A stretch of DNA of 64,000 nucleotides from Hypomyces perniciosus (Eukaryota > Ascomycota > Sordariomycetes > Hypocreales > Hypocreaceae), in assembly GCA_008477525.1 (NCBI GenBank), contig SPDT01000013.1, positions 1,101,501-1,165,500 of the forward strand. Reading direction: 5' to 3'. Position numbers and translations under genes: made by a program. The first letter of the stretch is position 1, and the number at the start of each line of letters is the position of its first letter. Below are positions 46,906 to 59,762 of the stretch, in pieces. The notes below the pieces were generated by a model. It saw only the letters and a program-made list of their open reading frames with translations. It did not search any database and was not told the DNA's origin.

Positions 46906-47232
46906 AGAATTAAAGTGACAACCCTGCATACAGAAAAGTTAGAGTTGCATTCCTTCTATCAAAGATACAGATATCTCAGTTAATTTTACAGCTATTTATA
47001 AGGTTTCTTTATTATTTTACAGGTATCTAGTACCTCTTTAATACCTAGTATATCAGCCCTTTGCTGCGGTAACCGCTAATAGTCTTTTTGGCACAGACTG
47101 TAACAGCTTCCGAATATTATTTAATATAATTGTATCTACGCTTTCTGTATCCGTATCTTAAACTCTTTAATATTTACCTAGTTTCTTTTAAAATTAAGGA
47201 GATAATAAGTATGAAGAGGGTTAGGGTTAGTC
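46906..47232. other. Transition to the right AT block
   Basis: About 330 bp of increasingly AT-rich sequence. It ends in AGGGTTAGGGTTAG (47216-47230), a telomere-like stretch just inside the right inverted repeat. No gene is seen. Confidence 0.5.
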
Positions 47233-47234
47233 TA

Positions 47235-47340
47235 GGGTTGGGTTAGGCTATATTTTACTGCCCAAGCTATTCTGCCCTAGTATTATCTAGCTATCTAGTT
47301 TAATTACACTTTAAATAAAGAGATAAAGGTAAGTAAAGGT
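47235..47340. repeat. Right inverted repeat, partner of 32582-32699
   Basis: About 80 bp (47235-47314) are the reverse complement of 32617-32699 with a few C/T and A/G differences; weaker similarity goes on toward 47340, where a family A LTR begins. The inner side carries GGGTTGGGTTAGG and GGGTTAGGGTTAG. Confidence 0.75.
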
Positions 47341-48380
47341 GTTACGGCACCAACCGTGACGCGATGTTGACGCCCTGTTACGTAAGCTCTGGTTACATAA
47401 CTAGGCCTTAACACGTTCCTAGCTATAGTGTTCCGTAAAGCCTTAAAGCTTTCTTGCTCTCTATAGTATGATAATAATATTTATTTTAACCTGCCTTTTT
47501 ATACTGTAATAGTTTATACTGTCCTTTAACTTAGCTATATTATTGTAAGGTATATACTTAACTAATTATAAATTCCTTTAAATCCCCTTTTATTCCTAAA
47601 CCTATAATAATACCTCTATAACTTAGCCTTTATCCTTTAAACTTTATATTTATAGGAAAGTAATTATAAATAAAATAAATATAAATGCCTAAAACTTACT
47701 TTATAGCCTAGCCTAGCCTAGCCTAATAGACTATAGTTTTAGCTATAAAGTTAATACTTTTCGTTTTTTCTTTAAAACCTTATAAAAATTCAATATTAAT
47801 AGTAACTATAAATATTTAATAAATTCAATTATTAAAGATAATAAGTTTTATTATTAATTTTATTTTTTGAATTAAATAATAAAAAAAGTTTAATTTAATA
47901 AAAAGGATTAAAATAAACCTTTAAATAAAAAATCTTAAAGTAGGCAGTTAAAAATTAAAACTTTAAAATATAAATTAAAGTTTAAATTAAAGCTTTAAAT
48001 ATAGCTTTATTATTAAATTTTAAAAATAATAATTTATTTAATTATTATTAAACTAAAAACTTTAAGTAATTTAATAGTAAATAGAAAAATATTATTAAAT
48101 TTTAATAAAAATATATTAATTAATATTTTTAAATTAATGTTACTTTTATAAATAATTAATGATTTTCTTAATTAAATTTAAAAAAATCTTATATATTATA
48201 GGTCTTTTAAAAGGAGATACATATTAATTATAATAAAGAAACTTTATTACTATTATTAAGAATTTTAATAACTCTACTTAATAGTATTAAAAGATTAATA
48301 TAGTAATTTTTATTTATTTTAATAAATAATATAAAATAATTAACCTATCCTAAAAGGTATTATAGTTTTTCAATAACCTA
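47340..48380 (+). mobile_element. Family A element 4, 5' fragment
   Basis: A complete 172-bp 5' LTR (47340-47511) is followed by about 870 bp of internal 5' sequence and gag that aligns with 24856-25725 of element 2. Similarity stops near 48380, and RT, integrase and the 3' LTR are missing. It has been heavily changed by RIP. About 140 bp of unassigned AT-rich DNA separate it from element 3. Confidence 0.85.
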
Positions 48381-48520
48381 TTTTGTTAAAGGTAACTAAT
48401 ATACCTAATACACTTACATTTTTCTTATTAAAGTTTACCTAAGAAAAGGTTAGCTGTTTATTTAAGCAGTTACTAGATTAAGAAAGTATAAGAGTATAAA
48501 GATATATAGATAAACCTAAT

Positions 48521-48692
48521 TATCACGGCATGGAAAGGCAGGTCAGGGCAAATATCGTTGTTGTGCCGTGGAGAGCGAGAAAGCCCTAAGGCTGTACAGA
48601 AAGCTATAGCTAGGAACGCGTTAGGGCCTGGTTATATGACCGGAACTTACATGACAGGGCGTTAATATCGCATTACGGTTAGTGCTGTAATA
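48521..48692 (-). repeat. Element 3, 3' LTR (172 bp)
   Basis: Starts TATCACGGCATGG and ends GTGCTGTAATA. It aligns base for base with 2086-2257 apart from transitions. Confidence 0.9.
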
Positions 48693-51476
48693 GTACCCCC
48701 CCTCTTTATTACGCTATTCGGCCGCGAATAGCAATATTACTTGCATAAATCGAAATTCCAAGTAATCTATTTTAATACTTCCGATATAAAGGTAAATAAG
48801 GCAAATTATATAGTTTTTAGTGTTAATAATATATAGTTTAGTTATAGGCTTTAGCGTAGTATAGTCTTTAATTAGCGCTTTATAGGCATTAATCTCTTTT
48901 TAGCTATTTCCTCTTTTTCCTTTTTTATAATTTTTTTTAATACCTATTATAATAGGCCTAGCTTTTTTAAGTTTCTTTTATAAAAGTCTTATATTACCCT
49001 CTTTTAACTTTATAGGTCTTTAGCTAATTACTATATAGTAGTGTAGTATTTCTATTGAATAAAGTAGTGGAATTTATTATTATTATTATAATTTACAAGC
49101 GCTTTAAACTCCTATTTCTCTTATATTTTATTTATATTATCTTCTCTTTTTAATACCCTGCTTTAAATATTTTTTAATTTGGCTTTATTAATTATTTTTT
49201 ACTTAAAATGCAGTAAAGTAGCTGTTTTAAATTATAAAACAGAGTTATATAGAATTAAAAAAATCTTTATACTTTTTAGCAGGCTAACAGTATAGGCTTA
49301 TAGGTATAGCTTTATTATTATATAAAGCCCTGCCTATTTATTATCTAGCTTTTTTATTAAATAATTAATCTTTATATTTTATATATTAATAAAGATTTCC
49401 TGCCTAATAGTATAGACTGATAATACCTCTCTCTGTGCGTTTATATTTTCTTTATATTTTCTTTTTAAGGCCCTAGTAAAGGCTTTTAACTATATAATAA
49501 TATATTTAAATCGCTTAGTAATAGTATTAGCGCGGAAAAACTTTTTTTTCTTTACTATAAAAAGGTTTTGCAGGTTAAGCTATAAAGGCTTTATTTTTAA
49601 ATAAAGGTTAAAACTATAATTAGCGAAAAAAGTAATATATTAATTATTTTAAATATTATATTATTTATAGTAAATTCAGTTAATAAAAGCTAATAGGCTT
49701 AATTATTCTAGTAAAAGTTAATAAAAGCTTATAGGTATTATTTTATATTTATATTAATTTTATTAGTTTAGCTATTAGGTTTAAAGCAAAAGGCTAATAA
49801 CTGTTTTAATATAACTTTTAATTGCTTTAAGAGTTATTTTTAGAATTTTAATATAAACTATATACTGCAGTTTAATATAATATTATTAAATATATTATAA
49901 AAGCAGTAAATCTTATTACTAAATATATTATTTAGCTTTTCTGTAAATAGTAAAGTAATAAATATAAAATAATATATATTTATAAAGCAGTAAACTATTA
50001 CTAGTAAATATTTATAAATAATATTATAGTAATAGGATTTAAGTAATAGTATAATATAGTTAATAAAGATATTTAACTATATATAAAATAAAACTAATAA
50101 TAATTAAAGGAAACTTTATAATAAAGATTATAAAGCCTTTATTTTAATATATAGTTTATAGGCTTATATAAATACTTTAATATCTTTTAAAATTTATAGC
50201 TATTAGTATATTTAACTAATAAAGTTTAAAGTTTTAAACCTATTTAAATATTTAGCTAAACTACTTAAATAGTTTTTAAATAGGATTTATATATAATATT
50301 TATTATTAAGGGGAATAAAGAGCTGCTTTTAATAATAAATTCTATTATTTATTAATTAGCAGTTATTTATTGTAATTTAAAGTTCTCTATAAAGCTATTT
50401 TAGCTATTAGTAGATATTAAGGTTTTAAAGCGCAATTACTATTTCTTTTACTATAATATTTTATTTATATACTGCTGCAATTAAATTATTAATTAGTCTG
50501 TTTTTTGCGGGTATTATTATAACTATAAGGGCAGCCTTTATAAATAGTTTTATATTTAATAAAACTTTTTTTTAAATATTATTTAAACTTTAAAGCTAAA
50601 AGAACTTTATAAGAAAATAATATATTGTGTGTTTTTAATTTAATTATTAAAGGGGTTTAATTTTATAAGCTTATCTTTTACTTTTCTATTTAAAGTATTA
50701 AGCTTTATAGCTTTAAAGCTAAATTAATAAATAATATAAAAGTTAAAGTTAAAGAGGAATTTAAACTATTAGATTTACTATTAATTTAAAGCTTTAATTA
50801 CAATAAAGTATTTAAAGTTTTTATAGTTTATAATAATATTAAACTCTTATAAACTTTATAATTTTAAGCTATTCCTTTATTACTTTAATAATAGCTAAAA
50901 GTTCTTTATTATAGACTTTATAGTTATATTTTTAAATATTAAACTTGACGGAAAAAAATATAATAAAGTATAAAATACCCTTTTTATTATACTGCAATAA
51001 AATACTGCCTAATATTTAATTAAAGGCATTAATCTGAAAGACAGTTTATTTATTATAGTTAAAAAGGGCTAAAACTAAAGCTAATTTAAAAGTATATTTA
51101 ATTAAATTAAAGGCTTCCTACTATTTCTTTTTTTAAATATATAATTAGTCTTTTTTTAAAAGTTTATTTAATAATATAGCTATTTTAAAGTATTATTAAA
51201 TAAAATAGTAATTGAAATTTATTAAACTAAGGAACTTTTATAGGTTTTTTACTCTTTAAGTAATTGCTAATTTAATATAGCTTTAACTTTTTTAAGATTT
51301 ATTTTTAGTCCCTTTAAAGTAATAATTAAATTAAAGTATTTTATGTTTATGATTTTAAATTTACATTTAATAATATTAATTTAAAGGCTTATATTTTAAA
51401 GGCAGGCTGTTTCTTTATATATATATTTTTAATATTCCTTTTAGTTTAATAAATATATAAAGATATTATTAAAGTA

Positions 51477-54088
51477 TATAATATAAATACAGTTAAAAAG
51501 GTTATAGAAAGTATAGTTAATATAATATTAAAATATAGTATATATATTATAAAGGCTAAAAGGTATAACTAATATCTTAAAAAGGCTAAACCTTATTATA
51601 AACGCTATTTTTTATATATCCCCTTTAATAATATAAAGGTTATTAAATACAGTAATAATATTAAGTTTTATATATACTTTTATATACTTTAAGGCGTTAA
51701 AGGTTTCCTAGATTAATAGCAATAGGTATTAATTTGTAATAGTAATATTATTTAACCTTTAGTAATTTTAATAAATATAAATACTGCCTTTTAGTTTTGC
51801 AGCTAAAAGGAAAAGAGTAGTATATTATACTTATAATTTATAGATAAATCCTTTCACTAAATTATTATCTAACTATTTTCTTATTACTTATAGTTTATTA
51901 AATAAAAATAGCCTATTCTTTTAATATAGTAGGTCTTTTCCTAGCAATATCTTAATTTTATAGTTTTAAGCCTATTATAAAGGAAGTTTATTTACTGTCT
52001 TTAACAGGAAAGTATTATATAAATTATATAGTTAAAATAGCAGTTTTTTTAAGATATCTAGTTTACTAAACTTAAGTTTTCCTACTATAAATTTCTTAAT
52101 ATTAGCAGCTATAATCTTTTTTAATTATATTAAAAAGTAATATTTATTAATAAAATTATATATTTCTTTAAATAATACTATTTTTACTTCAATATAATTT
52201 CTTTATTTTATAAATATTTATTAGAAAAACTTATTGAAAAGCTTTAATAAAGTAATAGGTATTAATTCTTTAATTTTAATAGCTTAATTAGTGTCTTTTT
52301 AAATTACTTTTATTATATAAATATATAATTATTAATAAAAGGTAGTAAAGTTTATACCTACTATTATCTATATATCTATTATATTTAAGTATACTTTTTA
52401 ATTTTAAAGTTTAGTTTAGTTTTATAGAAATAGTATATTAAAAAGTAATAGTAATAGCTTTAATAAAGGTTTTCCTTTTTATTATTAGCGGCAGATTATA
52501 AAGGTGAGCAGTAGCTTTATATATATTTAATTTAGGATTATTTATGCCTATATTTCTTTATCATTAGTTCTGCTATACTTGCAGGTTATATAATAATTTT
52601 AATTTAGCGTTAAAGTTTATAAAATATATAGTTTAAAAGCTCCCTTTTTAATTAAATTATAGTTTATTTCTTTTAAAGTATTTTTAATTAATAGTTATTA
52701 ATATAGTATAGTTTTCTATTTAATTAAGTTAAACTTTACTTTATTTAAATTATCTTTAACTATTAATTACTAGTAATATATATATATTATATAAATACAG
52801 TTAAAGAGGTTATCAAGAATATAATTAATATAATATTAAAATATAATAGATATATTATAAAGGCTAAAAGGTATAACTAATATTTTAAAAAGGCTAAACC
52901 TTATAATCAATGCTATTTTCTATATATCCCTTTTAGCGATATAATGGTTATTAAATACAGTAATAATATTAAATTTTATATATACCTTTATATAGCTTAA
53001 AGTATTAAAGGCTTTTTAACTTAATAGTAATAGGTATTAATTTTTAATAATAATATTATTTAACTTTTAATAGTTTTAATAGATATAAATATTACTCCTT
53101 AATTTTTCAGCTAAAAAGAGGCAAGTAGTATATTATATTTATAATTTATAGATAAATCCTTTTACTAAATTATTATTTAATTATTTGTTTATTACCTGCA
53201 GTTTATTAAATAAAAATAGCTTATTCTGTTAATATAGTAAACCCTTTTTAATAGGGTTTTAATTTTATAGTTTTAAGCTTATATAAAGGAAGTTTATTTA
53301 TTGTCTTTAGCAGGAAAGTATTATATAAGTTATATAGCTAAAATAGCAGTTTCTTTAAAATTTTTAATTTATTAAGTTTAAATTTCCCTGCTATAAATTT
53401 CTTAATATTAATGGCTATAATCTTTTTTAATTATATTAAAGAATAGTATTTATTAATAAAGTTATATATTTCTTTAAATAATATTATTTTAATTTTAATA
53501 TAGTTTCTTTATTTTATAAGTATTTATTAGACAAACCTATTTAAAAGCTTTAATAAAGTAATAAGTATTAGTTTTTTAATTTTAATAATTTAATTAATCT
53601 CCTTTTAATTTACTTTTATTATATAGATATATAGTTAATAATAAAAGGTAATAAAGTTTATAGCTATTATTATCTATATATCTGCTATATTTAAGTATAC
53701 CTTTTCATTTTAAAATTTAATTTAATTTTATAAAAGTAATATATTGAACGTAATAATAATAGCTTTAATAAAGGTTTTTCTTTTATTATTAATTATAGAT
53801 TATAACGGCAGGCAGTAGCTTTATGTATATTTAATTTAAAATTATTTATATTTATATTTCTGTATTATTAGTTCTATTATATTTATAGGTTATATAATAA
53901 TTTTGGTTTAGTGTTAAAGGTTATAGAATATATAGTTTAAAGGCTTTTTTTTTAATTAAATTATAGTTTATTTCTTTTAAAGTATTTTTAATTAATAGTT
54001 ATTAATATCATATAGTTTTTTATTTAATTAAATTAAAATTTACTTTATTTAAAGTATTTTTAATTATTAATTACTAGTAATATATATT
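51477..54088 (-). repeat. Internal tandem duplication, two units of about 1.3 kb
   Basis: Unit 1 (about 51477-52784) and unit 2 (about 52785-54088) both start near ATAAATACAGTTAAA and end at ACTAGTAATATATA. Elements 1 and 2 have this segment only once. It corresponds to the protease to N-terminal RT part and begins right beside the YFNN codons. The units differ by many transitions, so the duplication predates at least part of the RIP. Confidence 0.85.
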
Positions 54089-54300
54089 CTTTATATTAAC
54101 TTTAATAAACTTATTTTTTATTTTAACTATTATTAAAACTTATATAAAGTTAGCTATACTTTTTAAAAAATAATAGTTATAATAATAATAGGATTTAAAA
54201 GTAATAATTAACTTTTCTGAGTTAATATTAAAGTTTTATTCTTTTAGCTATAAAAGGCTAAAAATTAGAAATATATTATTAAAGATATTTACAATAAAGA

Positions 54301-54526
54301 TGTAACGGGTGTAGCCTAACTGGAAAGTACGCGGTTAGGGCACCTCTATATTGTCTATCTATAGCTAAAGGAAGGAAGCTCTATACTAGCTACGTATACG
54401 TTATATAGTTATGCGTATAGGGTTATAGCCGAGGTAATTTCTTAATTAAGTAAGTGGTCTAGTATTAGTTGTATTTCCGGATTTAGTGTAGTCGTAATTC
54501 TAGGAGATATAGCCTAGCCTATAACA
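54301..54526 (-). repeat. Family C 3' LTR (226 bp)
   Basis: Starts TGTAACGGGTGTAGCC and ends TAGCCTATAACA. It adjoins the polypurine tract on the element's reading strand. Confidence 0.92.
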
Positions 54527-54599
54527 TTACCCCCCCTTCTTACAGTGGCTCTCTCTTTAGGCGCCGTTGCTTTGCTGGCGTATAGCTGTTAAGTGGCCC

Positions 54600-57500
54600 G
54601 TCATTAGATTTAATTAGGCTATATTTGGATATATAGTTGTCGAGGGCTGCTGTGTCTTTAAATATATATATCGGTTCCTAGGTTAACTCTATATATCTTT
54701 TCTACTATATTAATACTTCGCGGAAAGAGCTGTGACCTTGCCGCTTAGTCCTCGCGCAGAGGACCTCTTTAACTTCCCATTTATCCTCGCTATCTATTTA
54801 TATTAGTGGTAGTTAGGGGTTATTTTAAATCTGGCCTGGAAAAGGGTTATTGGCTGCTCTTTTTAGCAGGTTAATATAAAATCGCGGGTATATACTAGTT
54901 AATACACCTAGTTCTACTATATAAAGGCTAATAACCTTTATTACTATATATTTATAATATAAGGCGTTAAGCTTTTTAGAAGGCTAGGGAGTATTATAGT
55001 TGCCGAGGTATAGCTGGACTTTATCTTTTACTTTATATCTTTTAAAGGGGCCTTGCCGCTGGTTCGCGGAGTCTTTATAGTGTTATTATATAGCGGCAAG
55101 TGCTGTTTAGGCAAAGGCAGTTACTCTTTCTAGTCTCTTAACTACTTCTTTTACAGCCTTCTCCTCCTAATCCTTTAATCTAATAGTTTTGTTTTCTTTT
55201 ATATATAGCTAAAGGGGTTCTATATAGTAGCCATACTTAAAGAAAAAGGGGCTTATTTGAATAGCTATATATTTGCGGTTATTTAAAGCTAGCTGCGCTA
55301 CTAGGAGGAGGTTTTTTTAATTGCTTTAAAAGTAGTCTATATATACTTTAAAGTATATTTAAATCTCTTGGTTACTCTTCTCTAGTCTGCTGTTAGTCTG
55401 TAGGTAATATGCTATGTTTAGGCGTTACTGGGTTCCTGCTAGTTTACAGAAAGCTCTCTAAAAGCGGCTAGTTTAATTAAATCCTCGGTCGCTAATTATA
55501 GACTAGGGCATCCTATAGAATTAATAGTGGCATTAAAGGAACCTTTTTATATATACTTCTGCCTCTATACTCTCTATTACTTTAAAGGTAATATTTTTAA
55601 TAAGCCAGTTAATAATAACCTAAAGGTATTATACTTATATTAATCTTATAGGTAATAGGTTAACTATAAAGTTTATAGCTAAGTCGCTGCAGATATATTA
55701 AAGAATAGGTAATAGTTTAAAGAGTCTTTACTTATAGCTTTTTTATATTTTTCCTTTTTTGTATATACTGCAGTTATAGAGGAATTATTAGACTATACTG
55801 TTAATTCCTGGCTAAAAAAACCTGCAGGAAATAATAGTTAGGGTTCTATTATAACCTAAATAGCCTAAAACTGCAGTATTGTGTTCTGCTTATATAATAT
55901 AAGTGCGCAGCGTTTTGCCTTTTTTTTCAGTTATAGCCGGTACCTAGATATAGTCTCGGAATATTAATCTCTATTCTTTATCGATTATATATTCTGATAT
56001 CTATACTTTAAGTTAAAGGTCTGCAGGGAGGGAGCGCTTTTCCTTTTTAACTGTAGCGTATACCTGTCAATATATTAGGTCCTTTTAGATTATTAGGTTT
56101 TATAGGTCTTATAGTTCTTTATTTCCGTTAAATATATGCATTAAAGGGAGATTAATATCGCTATCTTTAAATTACTGTATTGCTGGTGCAGCTAGGATAA
56201 GTTATATATAGCAGCTTAATTCGCGCTTATTACCTTTATTAAATAGGAGGTTTTATTCTTTGCGGCTTAATGCATTAGGAGCAGCTATTTCGCTGCTTAG
56301 CCTATATTAAATTATAAAATTAAACTGGGAAAGGAACTCTGCCTAGCGCGTCTATTATTTAGAGAGTTTCCTGTATATTATAAAGAACTGTAAGTTTTTA
56401 TAGTTTAAAATAACTATAAAGGGGTCGCAGCTATATAGCTTTGCTCTCTACTCTTTTAAACAGTAAATTACTGCTAGTATTTCTTTATTATAGATAGGAT
56501 AATTATATTTAATAGGGCTTAGCTTCTATAAGTAGTAAGCTATAATATAGCGTTCTCCCTTTTTATTCTTTTATAAAAGACTCCTTTTAGAGTATATTTT
56601 AAATAATCTGCTTCGGTAAAGGTACGTTTTATAGGATTTTAAGTTTATAGTATAAGGGCTTTAATAAAGAGGCGTTTAAGCTCTTAAAAGGCTATTTCTT
56701 TTATACCTTTTTACTAAAAGGGGGTCCTTTTTTTAGTTAGCTTTACAAGCAGGTAAGCTATTTGAGAGAACCTAAAAATAAATATTTAATAGTAATTAGT
56801 AAAGTTAAAGAAGCTTTAGACTCCTGTTACTATTATAGGCGCCTGCTATTTACTAATAGTTTACTGCTTTTTAAGGTTGCAGGCAATTCCTTTACTGGTA
56901 TATATAATAAACCTAAAGTATTTAATCTCTTTTTATATAAATGCGCATTTCTTGGGATCTAGGTATAGCCCAGTATTAGTAAAGGTATATAAAACTTGCT
57001 AAACCTTTTTTATATAGTCTTTTATAACCTATTAGTATAGATTAAAATATTGTTAAGGTATATAGATACAAAATCGTTTAAAAAGGGGCATAATACCTGG
57101 TTAATATACTATTAGAATGCTGCTAATACGCTAGTAAGTCTAAATAGAATTATCTGCTATTTATATAGGCTATAGTGTATATAGAATGCAGTTTTATATT
57201 CTTTTCCTTTCGCGACTTTAATTTTATAGAATATAGCTATTATATTTAGCTTTATAAACTACTTTACTTTTATTAAGCTATTAAGGGTTTTAGAAAAAAC
57301 GGGAAAGGGGTAGTGATTTTATTGCATTATTGCATTTAAGGCGCAGTAGTCTATATAGAAGCGAATTCCTCTTTTAGGTTTCTGGATAAAGAGGATAAAG
57401 GCTGCAGCAGCTAAGCTGCTAGCTTGAATAAATCCCTTATTAAGTAAGTTAAAGAGGGTCTTTTATAATATTAATAGTTCCTTGCGTAATATACTGTAAA

Positions 57501-59500
57501 GGGGGCCTTAAGGGAGTTTTAGTTTTTTGCTGTAATTATTGGCTTTTAAGGGAATCTGTAAATTAACTTTAAGGCGGTATAGTAGAAGCTTAATAGCTTC
57601 TTTTATAGAGAATAGCGAATAAAACTCTTTATATAGTTTAAGGGGAATATATTTTTAGGGATTTATAGGTTTTTTAAGCTAAAGTGCTTTTTTAATGTTA
57701 AATAAGCTGATAGCTTAAAGGAAATATACTTCCTTTTTACTGTTCCTTTTAGTATAGCGGTATTCTGCTTATAATATTAAGGCTAATATAAGCCAGGCTT
57801 TTTATATAGCTTTAATGTTCCCGGGCTCCTCTTTATCTGTAAATTATAGCTGTAGGCTAGCTTTTCTATCGCTAACTTCCTTTTTAGCTGTATTATATAT
57901 TACCTAGTTAGCCTTAGCTTAAAGCTTACTAAGGATTAGGTTATAGTTTAGTTTATCTATTATATAAGCGTATTAATGTTTAATATAGCTATATAAATAT
58001 AGGTAAATAATAGCAATATAGCTAGTTTTTACTTTTTTATAAATTTCAGTAAATATCCTAATCTTCCTTTTAGTAATCTTAATCTATAAAAGGTATAACT
58101 TTTAGGCAAGGGAGGAGTTTATAATAGTATAAAGGTTATAGCTAGTATTAAATAATACTATAATAAATATATTCTTTATTCTGGCTTATAATATTATTAA
58201 TTTGCTGGTTATTTGCTTTTTAAACTCCTTTTATCCTTTTAATTCTTCCTTTATAAGCATTAATATTTAACTTTACATTAAAGCTAATCTTTTAATTTAT
58301 CGCTAAAGTTACTGTCTTCTTTACTGTTAATATATTAGTGATTATTATTAGACTTGCAGTTAGTGATCTAGACTTAATACGCCCAGGTTTTATAGCCTTT
58401 TTTGCAAAACTAGGCAATATATCCCTCTTTTTTATAACAGTAATATATAATCTCTTTAACAGTATTTGCCTTACTCGCTAAAAAGCTGCATTAGCGCTAG
58501 TTGTTTATATAGTTTATGCCCTTTATTTAAGTATTACCTTTTTTATTAACTGCTTATATATAGTCCTTTAAAGTGTAATATAGTTAAAGTTTATTATATT
58601 TTTTCTGCTAAAAGTAGCCTATTAAGGCAGCTCTTATATTCTATTAATCTAGATTTAATTATTTAATGCAGTTAGCGATATCCTAGACTTTAATAAACTA
58701 TTTACTATAAGTAAATAGTAGGTTTACTATAAGTAAATAGTAGGTTTACTATAAGTAAATAGTAGGTTTACTATTACTAAGCGGAATTATAGCTTTAAAG
58801 ATAATACTCCTTTAAGGAAGATAATCTTAGTTTAGTTAGCTTAGTTATTACTGCCTGCTTTAAAGAGCTTTTATTTAAAGTAAAGAAGGAAAAATAAAAG
58901 CAAAGTTTTATCTCTTTACTTAAAAGTGCATAGCTTTTACGCAGCTTAGTTCTAGAGTCTTTAATCTTTATAAGTATAGTTTAGGTATTATATAAATTCT
59001 GCTAGGTTATAGTTCCTATTAGTTCCTTTTAATATATAAAAAGTAATAATTACTTGCTTAAATATAGTATCTAAGTAGGAGTTAATAAAGTATTATTATT
59101 TTCTATTACTATTATAAAACTCTTTATTAAGTTTAAACTTTTTATATATATCTTGCATTTATATAGCGTACTCCCTTTACTTTTTTAAGAATTTAAATAG
59201 GTTAAAGAGTAGTTTCCTTTTAACCTTAAGAGCTTATATAAACTCTATTATAGAGGTTAATACAGGCTTTATAGTTACAGCCTGTGCAAGTTTTTGCTTA
59301 GGTTGCAGAAAGAATAACATCTTATCTTCCTAGCTATCTAGCCTTTAAGTCGCTAATACTATAGAGTCTAGCTTTTTTATTAGTATAGTTATTTATTCTT
59401 ATAAAGGTAGAATAGCTTACTTGATCTGCGACTATATATTATTGCCCTTCAAGGCTTAGTCTTTGAAATTTGCTATTTTCCTTTTACAGTAAAAGTTCTA
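54600..59500 (-). pseudogene. Family C gag-pol remnant
   Basis: On the minus strand the RT region (about 57450 down to 56960) is easily read: KGFIQASSLAAAAFILFIQK, RFYIDYCALNAI and IYLNNILIYT, with YLNN at 57049-57060 in place of YLDD. RNase H and integrase should lie toward 54.6 kb and gag toward 59.4 kb. Scattered TAA/TAG codons and the double Asp-to-Asn change at the RT site show that it is inactive. Confidence 0.85.
58701..58774. repeat. Perfect 22-bp tandem repeat inside family C
   Basis: Three identical units TTTACTATAAGTAAATAGTA+GG (58701-58722, 58723-58744 and 58745-58766) and a partial fourth. Each unit is partly palindromic (ACTAT/ATAGT). Confidence 0.9.
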
Positions 59501-59536
59501 TTACTTACTGGCTAGGTAGTAGCTGAGCTATAGACA

Positions 59537-59762
59537 TATAATGGGTATAGCCCAACTGGAAAGCATACGGTTAGGGCACTTCTGTATTGTCTATCTAGAG
59601 CTAAAGGAAGGAAGCTCTACACTAGCTATGTATACGTTACATAGTTGTGTTTATAGGGTTATGGCCAAGGTGGTTTCCTAATTAGGTAAGCGGTCTAGTA
59701 TTGGTCGTATTTCCGGATTCGGCATAGTCGTGATTCCGGGAGACATGGCCTAGCCTGTAACA
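59537..59762 (-). repeat. Family C 5' LTR (226 bp)
   Basis: Starts TATAATGGGTATAG (RIP-changed) and ends CTAGCCTGTAACA. It has the same length as the left LTR and is followed by the AAAGA target duplication. Confidence 0.92.

Larger units (their letters stand above)
54301..59762 (-). mobile_element. Gypsy family C, nested in element 3
   Basis: A 5462-bp element with 226-bp LTRs (54301-54526 and 59537-59762) and the target duplication AAAGA (54296-54300 and 59763-59767). The C-run at 54530-54536 beside the left LTR marks a minus-strand polypurine tract. Its LTRs start TGTAACGGGTGTAG on the left and TATAATGGGTATAG on the right. It is less degraded than its host, as expected of a later arrival. 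Confidence 0.94.

Noticed and set aside
58701..58774. CRISPR-like array
   Set aside because: The repeats are directly tandem without spacers and lie in a fungal retrotransposon.
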